This document shows positions 59,565-64,000 of a stretch of DNA of 64,000 bases, piece after piece (position 1 is the stretch's first letter; each line of letters starts with the position of its first letter). A model generated the notes under the pieces. The model had not been told where the DNA came from. It was given only the letters and a program-made list of their open reading frames with translations, and searched no databases. The stretch spans positions 135,826-199,825 of the forward strand of contig NZ_JALVUC010000025.1 in assembly GCF_027023865.1 (NCBI RefSeq), written 5' to 3'. This DNA comes from Thermococcus sp. Its GTDB lineage: Archaea; Methanobacteriota_B; Thermococci; Thermococcales; Thermococcaceae. The position numbers and the translations under genes are program-made.

Positions 59565-59841
59565 GGTTGAAATTCCAGTGGAAAGGATAAAAGACTATCC
59601 TTCTCCGCGGGAGGAGTATTAGAGAAACACGATGAAAGGGCCTAGAAGAAGACAACGCTGGCCTCTTCCAGCCTTAAAGGCAAGGCTTTCAGAAGAAAAA
59701 TGTAAGCATATCAACGGCTGTAGAATACTAACATCCGCGGGCAAGGTACGTTCAAATATGATCCTTATAAGCGACCGTCCGAGTGGCGCAAAGCCCTAGA
59801 ATAAGAGGACAATCGAGGAAGCGATCTTCTTTACGAATTCC
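59565..59841. other. Intergenic region, nothing recognised
   Basis: The 277 bases between nnr and the next gene hold the nnr promoter (TCTTTTATCC on the minus strand at about 59586-59597) and the 59572-59584 palindrome. I see no tRNA, C/D-box RNA or coding frame I can support here. Confidence 0.4.
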
Positions 59842-60282
59842 TCAGGCTCTCTCCAAGAGATGACATAGCTCTCCTCTTTCAGTTTTTACGACCAAAAATG
59901 CCATAATCACTAGAGAGCCATACCATAGCAAAGCCCAAAGCAGAAAAGATAAGAGAGTGGAAAAATCTGCCTCCCAGATGGCGGAGGGAAACTCAAGGAA
60001 GAGGGCTAAAACAACGTAGGCCTTCAGGAGGATCTTTGAAAAGGGTCTACCCGCAAACAGTCCGAGGGCGAGCTCAAAGATGACCATAAGGGCCACATAA
60101 CCAATCCAGAGGGCCATGGGTAATCTTCCGAAGACCCAGAAGTTGTACATTACTGTAAGGGAAAGGGGATACGAAAAGGCAAAAAGCCTCAGGAAGAACC
60201 TCAGAAAGAGCAGAAGCCGAAGGGAGTACCTCCTACCCCCTAGGGGAAGAGGCCTACCGTTCTCTGCATGTTCATCTGCCAT
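59842..60282 (-). CDS. Small membrane protein
   Basis: A 146-residue protein with an Arg-rich N-terminus and four membrane segments. ATG 60282 fits TTGGGGA and the TATA-like TATTTAGA at 60314-60321 better than the two upstream starts. No family recognised. Confidence 0.6.
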   Translation of the reverse strand: MADEHAENGRPLPLGGRRYSLRLLLFLRFFLRLFAFSYPLSLTVMYNFWVFGRLPMALWIGYVALMVIFELALGLFAGRPFSKILLKAYVVLALFLEFPSAIWEADFSTLLSFLLWALLWYGSLVIMAFLVVKTERGELCHLLERA

Positions 60283-60361
60283 TCCCCAAGCCATGGACGG
60301 CACCGAACGGGGTCTAAATACCTATGAGGTTTGATTGTAAACATTATAAGGCTTTTGGCAG

Positions 60362-60916
60362 TTAGAGGTTAGGGCCGCGAAGCGCCTTTAGCGCTCTCCC
60401 ATAATCCCTTTCCGAGTACAGCACGAGGTAAACCCGCTCAACGCTCTTCGCTTTCCCTGAGAACTCCCCAACGACCTCCTCGAAAGTTTTAACGACCGCC
60501 TCAAGAGGACAGCCGTAGATGCCGGCGCTTACCGCAGGAAAGGCTATGCTCCTAACACCAAGCTCCTCTGCTTTCCACAGCGCCCCCAGAATGGCTTTTT
60601 TCAGCTTTTCCTTCTTGTCCCCGTCCCAAACTCCACCGCAGCAAGGTCCAACCGTGTGGATGACGTAGCGGATTCCGTATCTCTCAAGCCTCAGTGCGGG
60701 AGTTACAACGACCTCGCCGTGGTTGATGGAGGTTTTTCCAAGCTGTTCGCGCATGGCTTTCTTGCTTATCCTGATGTACTCCATTGCATCTCCAGCCGCA
60801 GCCTTGGCTATCGCATAGGCAACACCGCCGCCGTGCTCCAAATAGCGGTTTGCAGCGTTCACTATCGCCTCAGCCGGGAATCTCGTTATATCTCCTTTAA
60901 CAACCTCGAACTCCAC
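60362..60916 (-). CDS. Macro-domain ADP-ribose-binding protein
   Basis: A 184-residue macro domain. ADP-ribose signatures are AEAIVNAANRYLEHGGGVA near residue 15 and the phosphate loop FPAVSAGIYGCPLEAV near residue 140. Members bind or hydrolyse ADP-ribose, its 1''-phosphate, or O-acetyl-ADP-ribose. GTG 60916 has a better-spaced ribosome binding site than GTG 60925, which overlaps the DUF835 stop. Last gene of the deaminase operon. Confidence 0.92.
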   Translation of the reverse strand: MEFEVVKGDITRFPAEAIVNAANRYLEHGGGVAYAIAKAAAGDAMEYIRISKKAMREQLGKTSINHGEVVVTPALRLERYGIRYVIHTVGPCCGGVWDGDKKEKLKKAILGALWKAEELGVRSIAFPAVSAGIYGCPLEAVVKTFEEVVGEFSGKAKSVERVYLVLYSERDYGRALKALRGPNL

Positions 60917-60921
60917 AGGGA

Positions 60922-61881
60922 TCACCCCATGAGCCTCTTCAATAGAGTGCGCTCCTTCCCATCCAAGAAGGAATCATCACCAACCAGAATAACAGTGCCG
61001 CCGTGGAGGTGGGCGTAGTCGCGGAGAGTGGTGAGAAACTTCAGAACGGGGATGAAGCCGTTCTCTAACATGAGGTATTCGAGGCCGTCTATAACGACCA
61101 CAGGCCTTACGCCTTTCTCCTCCGCCCGGGCCATGAACTTGACGGCCATGTCAAGCATCCTAGCGAGGTTCGTGGGACTAACAGACCTCTCTCCGGAAAC
61201 TTTGGTTATCCAGAAGCGGTTGGGGCCGTCACCGCGGGAGCGGGAGAAGACCAGGGCGCCGTCGAGAACCCCCTCTGGGACGGAAGACATCATCAGGAGA
61301 CCGGTCTTCACATCCAGGCGGGAATCAGTGAACTCGAAGTCCTCAAATAAGGACGCACCCATGAAAACATCGAGGACAACGTAGGCCATCAAGAACGCCC
61401 CCAAAGCCGCCGAGAGTTCGGCGTAGACGCTGGAAAAGAGAAACCCCCACACGGTCGCCGTACTGGAGAAAATCAACTCTGTGAGGCCCACACGGCGGAG
61501 GTCATTGCTTTTGACAAACATGAGGTAGAACCCAGCCCCAGCAATGCTCCCGACGAGGATGAAGAGGGTCACGGTCGGATGTCCCGGAAAGAGGAATATG
61601 AGGCCCGCGAGGGGAACGAGGGCCAGGTAGCGGAACTCCCTGGCGTTTGGCAGGGGTTTGAAAAGCTCGTCGGCGGCCTCGATGTTGGCCAGCCACAGAA
61701 AGGCTGCTGAGAATGCAAGGGATGCAGAATAAACACTGGCGTCCCTCACGAAGAAGGGGACCGCGAGGGCGAAGAGGGCGAGGGAGTAGTAGGCCAAGGA
61801 GCGGCGGTTGGTGAAGTGATACCTGTAGAAGAGAAGAACATAGGCAACGAGCAGGGCCACCCCAAAGGCGAACTCAATCAT
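60922..61881 (-). CDS. Seven-helix membrane protein with C-terminal DUF835 domain
   Basis: A 319-residue protein. About seven membrane helices (1-190) are followed by a cytoplasmic DUF835 domain (about 195-319) with VVIDGLEYLMLENGF and GTVILVGDDSFLDGKE. DUF835 resembles a RecA-like fold without a P-loop and is common in Thermococcales, where its role is unknown. The ATG overlaps the stop of the deaminase gene (ATGA). Confidence 0.85.
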   Translation of the reverse strand: MIEFAFGVALLVAYVLLFYRYHFTNRRSLAYYSLALFALAVPFFVRDASVYSASLAFSAAFLWLANIEAADELFKPLPNAREFRYLALVPLAGLIFLFPGHPTVTLFILVGSIAGAGFYLMFVKSNDLRRVGLTELIFSSTATVWGFLFSSVYAELSAALGAFLMAYVVLDVFMGASLFEDFEFTDSRLDVKTGLLMMSSVPEGVLDGALVFSRSRGDGPNRFWITKVSGERSVSPTNLARMLDMAVKFMARAEEKGVRPVVVIDGLEYLMLENGFIPVLKFLTTLRDYAHLHGGTVILVGDDSFLDGKERTLLKRLMG

Positions 61882-63152
61882 GCCAGCTCACCGATGACCC
61901 TTTCCGCATCGCTGAGAATTTTCTCCTCGTCCAGTGTCAGTACTTCCCCGTCGAGCATTAAAACCCTTCCGTCCACTATCGTAGTCTCGACGTCGTTTCC
62001 GTTGGCGGAATAGACAAGGTGGCTTATCACGTTGTTCACCGGCCTGAGGTGTGGCCTGGTGAAGTTGATTACCGCCAGATCGGCCAGATAACCCTCCCTT
62101 ATTACTCCAGCCTCGATTCCGAGTGCCTTCGCACCGTTGGCAGTCGCCATCCTAAAGACGGTTTTGGCATCGGCAACGGTCGGATCGAGGTTGTGAACCT
62201 TGTGAAGAAGCGCTGCCAACTTCATCTCCTCAAGCATGTCTAGGTTGTTGTTGCTTGCCGCTCCGTCGGTACCGAGGGCGACGTTGACACCAGCGTTGAG
62301 CAACTTTTGAATGGGCATGACACCGCTCGCCAGCTTCATGTTACTCCCTGGGTTGTGGACGACGGTAACCCCGTCCCTCGCGAGTATCTGGATGTCTCTG
62401 CTGTCGAGCCAGACACCGTGGGCGATGATGACGTCCCTTCCAAAAAAGCCGATTTCGTCGAGCAGAACAACGGGACTTTTGCCATAGCGCTCGGTTATCT
62501 GGCCTATCTCCGCCATCGTCTCACTTACGTGGATGGTTATCATCTTGCCGTGTTCGCTCGCGAGCCTTCTGACCTCTCCCAGCAGTGCTATCGAGCAGGT
62601 GTAGGGCGCGTGCGGTCCGAAGACAAAGTTAACCCTGTCAGAGTTGAGCCTCTCCATGAACTCCATCGTGCGAAGGGCTTCCTTGATTTCCTTCTCGGTT
62701 CTCTCCGGGTCGCCGAGGTCTATCATGCCATAGGAGAGGTAACCGCGGAGACCGCTCTCGAGCGTCACCTCAGCTACGGCATCCATGTTGAAGTACATGT
62801 CGAGGAAGGTTCCGGTTCCCGACGTTATCATCTCAAGCGCGCCGAGATATGCCCCGACTTTCGTGTATTCCCGCGTCAGCTTTGCCTCGCGTGGCCAGAT
62901 GTAGTTCTGGAGCCAGTCCATAAGAGGCAGGTCATCGGCCAAACCCCTGAAAAGGCCCATCGGCGAGTGGGTGTGGAGGTTAATGAAGGCAGGAGAAACG
63001 ATTCTTCCTTTGGCGTCTATGACGGTATCGGTGCTTTCGTTTATGCCCTTCGCGACCTTTGCTATCCTGTTTCCCTCGATTAAAACGTCGGCCTCAACGA
63101 CCTCAAAGTTCCTCCCGTAGATGACCTTACCATTCTTGATGAGAATGCTCAT
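61878..63152 (-). CDS. Amidohydrolase: 5'-deoxyadenosine/MTA/SAH deaminase type
   Basis: A 424-residue metal-dependent deaminase. The metal motif NLHTHSPMGLFRGLADDLPL is near residue 55, later ligands are in FVFGPHAPYTCS, ITIHVSETMAE and VVHNPGSNMKLASG, and the catalytic Asp is in ALGTDGAASNNNLDMLEE. These motifs match the MtaD/DadD family, which deaminates methylthioadenosine, S-adenosylhomocysteine or 5'-deoxyadenosine. ATG 63152 follows GGGGTGAT. Next to the MTA phosphorylase gene, it suggests salvage of SAM by-products. Confidence 0.9.
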   Translation of the reverse strand: MSILIKNGKVIYGRNFEVVEADVLIEGNRIAKVAKGINESTDTVIDAKGRIVSPAFINLHTHSPMGLFRGLADDLPLMDWLQNYIWPREAKLTREYTKVGAYLGALEMITSGTGTFLDMYFNMDAVAEVTLESGLRGYLSYGMIDLGDPERTEKEIKEALRTMEFMERLNSDRVNFVFGPHAPYTCSIALLGEVRRLASEHGKMITIHVSETMAEIGQITERYGKSPVVLLDEIGFFGRDVIIAHGVWLDSRDIQILARDGVTVVHNPGSNMKLASGVMPIQKLLNAGVNVALGTDGAASNNNLDMLEEMKLAALLHKVHNLDPTVADAKTVFRMATANGAKALGIEAGVIREGYLADLAVINFTRPHLRPVNNVISHLVYSANGNDVETTIVDGRVLMLDGEVLTLDEEKILSDAERVIGELA

Positions 63153-63215
63153 GAGCATCACCCCTTTTGAAGAGGTGTGTTTCCAGTGGAAGTTAAAAAG
63201 GTTGGGGAGAAGAGG

Positions 63216-63989
63216 TCAGACGAACATGCTCTTCAGCACATCAGCGCAACCGCAGTGCCTCTCCTCTGGGATTTTTGGAACGGCCTTCTTAAGAAGCTCC
63301 TGGACCTTGGCGTTGTTCTCGGCCATGACCCTGATGACCTCCTGCGCATCCACGGGCTTGTCGGCCCAGACGTCGTAGTCGGTGACGGTTGCGAGGTTCG
63401 CGTAGCACATTCCGAGCTCGCGCGCGAGATTTATCTCCGGGACGAGCGTCATCCCAATGATATGGGCATATTGCTTGAACATCATCGACTCGGCGCGAGT
63501 TGAGAAGCGCGGGCCTTCAATGCAGACGTAGGTGCCCTTCTCGTGGACGGGGAAGCCGAGTTCTTTAGCCGTCTCGTAAAATATCCTCCTCAGCTCGGGG
63601 CAGAAGGGGTCAGCCATCGAGACGTGGGCCACCTTAGGTCCGTTGTAGAAGGTGTAGTCGCGCTTTTTGGTAAAGTCTATGAACTGATCCGTTATGACTA
63701 TGTCCCCCGGTTTATACCCCTCCCTGAGGGAGCCAACGGCGGTAACGCCTATAACGCGCTCGATGCCAAGCTCGTGAAGCGCCCAAATGTTCGCCCGGTA
63801 TGGAACCTCATGCGGCGGGAATTCATGGTGCTTGCCGTGCCGTGGGATGAATGCGACCTCAACACCCTCAATCTCCCCGATTTGCACCGGAGCCGACGGC
63901 CTGCCGTAGGGGGTGTGCATTTTTACCGTCTCTTTTGGCTCAAAGACACCATAGACGCCGGAGCCGCCGATGATACCGATTTTCACCAT
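63216..63989 (-). CDS. mtnP: S-methyl-5'-thioadenosine phosphorylase
   Basis: A 257-residue trimeric-type purine nucleoside phosphorylase. The phosphate site [10 protein letters not shown] is at residues 4-13, the [25 protein letters not shown] block near residue 48, the base-binding [16 protein letters not shown] near residue 172, and the C-terminal purine-site Asp in VTDYDVW. It splits MTA to adenine and methylthioribose 1-phosphate. ATG 63989 follows GGGTGATG. Confidence 0.94.
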   Translation of the reverse strand: MVKIGIIGGSGVYGVFEPKETVKMHTPYGRPSAPVQIGEIEGVEVAFIPRHGKHHEFPPHEVPYRANIWALHELGIERVIGVTAVGSLREGYKPGDIVITDQFIDFTKKRDYTFYNGPKVAHVSMADPFCPELRRIFYETAKELGFPVHEKGTYVCIEGPRFSTRAESMMFKQYAHIIGMTLVPEINLARELGMCYANLATVTDYDVWADKPVDAQEVIRVMAENNAKVQELLKKAVPKIPEERHCGCADVLKSMFV

Positions 63990-64000
63990 AGACATCACCC

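Noticed and set aside
59565-59841. Possible small RNA gene in the gap after nnr
   Set aside because: Short inverted repeats such as CTCCGCGGGAG occur, but no tRNA, C/D or H/ACA pattern could be assembled.
62307-63083. 258-residue plus-strand frame opposite the deaminase gene
   Set aside because: The deaminase metal ligands are all on the other strand; no promoter or homology is evident for this frame.

Overview
The window is a dense piece of a hyperthermophilic euryarchaeal chromosome, almost certainly order Thermococcales and probably genus Thermococcus. The evidence is a set of lineage-typical genes and signals: a CGP-CTERM surface protein, DUF835, DUF460, DUF211 and DUF2118 proteins, TtuA, a DEAH/KaiC-like paralog pair, an intein-bearing class II ribonucleotide reductase, ADP-forming acyl-CoA synthetase alpha subunit, a Thermococcales glycolytic motif, TTTATAA-type promoters and GGTGA-type ribosome binding sites. 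No tRNA, rRNA or CRISPR array was seen.

Layout. 0.2-4 kb: a GH57-family protein with a sugar-responsive operator, then tRNA maturation (cca, thpR). 4.1-6.2 kb: an AT-rich cassette of one secreted protein and four small membrane proteins of unknown function. 6.4-12.4 kb: purine phosphoribosyltransferase, NrdJ with a 382-residue intein, a ferritin-like protein and a HAD phosphatase. 12.4-18.3 kb: a surface island with a TasA-like secreted protein, a dead flippase and four glycosyltransferases, two of them in notably AT-rich DNA. 18.3-24.6 kb: a site-2 protease, TtuA, two paralogous RecA/KaiC-like proteins with eroded P-loops, a broken DEXX-type ATPase and a membrane protein/regulator pair. 24.6-31 kb: DUF460, pyroglutamyl peptidase, geranylgeranyl reductase-like protein, ASCH protein and carboxypeptidase Taq. 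30.9-32.4 kb: a frameshifted CGP-CTERM protein and a small upstream ORF behind a near-perfect 27-bp palindrome. 32.4-37.2 kb: a PfkB kinase and a MoxR-DUF58-DUF4129 operon. 38.6-45.1 kb: a Tad/type IV pilus-like secretion operon (ATPase, two GspF-type membrane proteins, two surface accessory proteins). 45.3-47.5 kb: a circularly permuted GTPase and a THUMP tRNA methyltransferase. 47.6-51.9 kb: a full pstSCAB-phoU phosphate operon. 52-53.2 kb: TrpRS. 53.3-54.9 kb: a two-gene halocin C8-like bacteriocin locus. 55-58 kb: acyl-CoA synthetase alpha, two ArsR-type regulators and DUF211. 58.1-64 kb: Nnr, a membrane protein, then an operon of macro-domain, DUF835, deaminase and (just upstream) MTA phosphorylase.

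The most interesting item is 54126-54893. It encodes a 255-residue exported precursor whose last 72 residues carry ten cysteines, with a spacing and C-terminal signature very like halocin C8, the haloarchaeal peptide antibiotic. It is followed 15 bp later by a membrane protein that is a natural candidate for immunity. Other unexplained signals are a C6-tract frameshift in a surface protein, two strong palindromic operator candidates, and two intergenic regions where a single symmetric TATA box appears to serve divergent genes.

Start codons were chosen mainly by ribosome binding site spacing, so several genes begin a few codons inside the longest open frame. Functional names rest on motifs and family recall; no database search was run.
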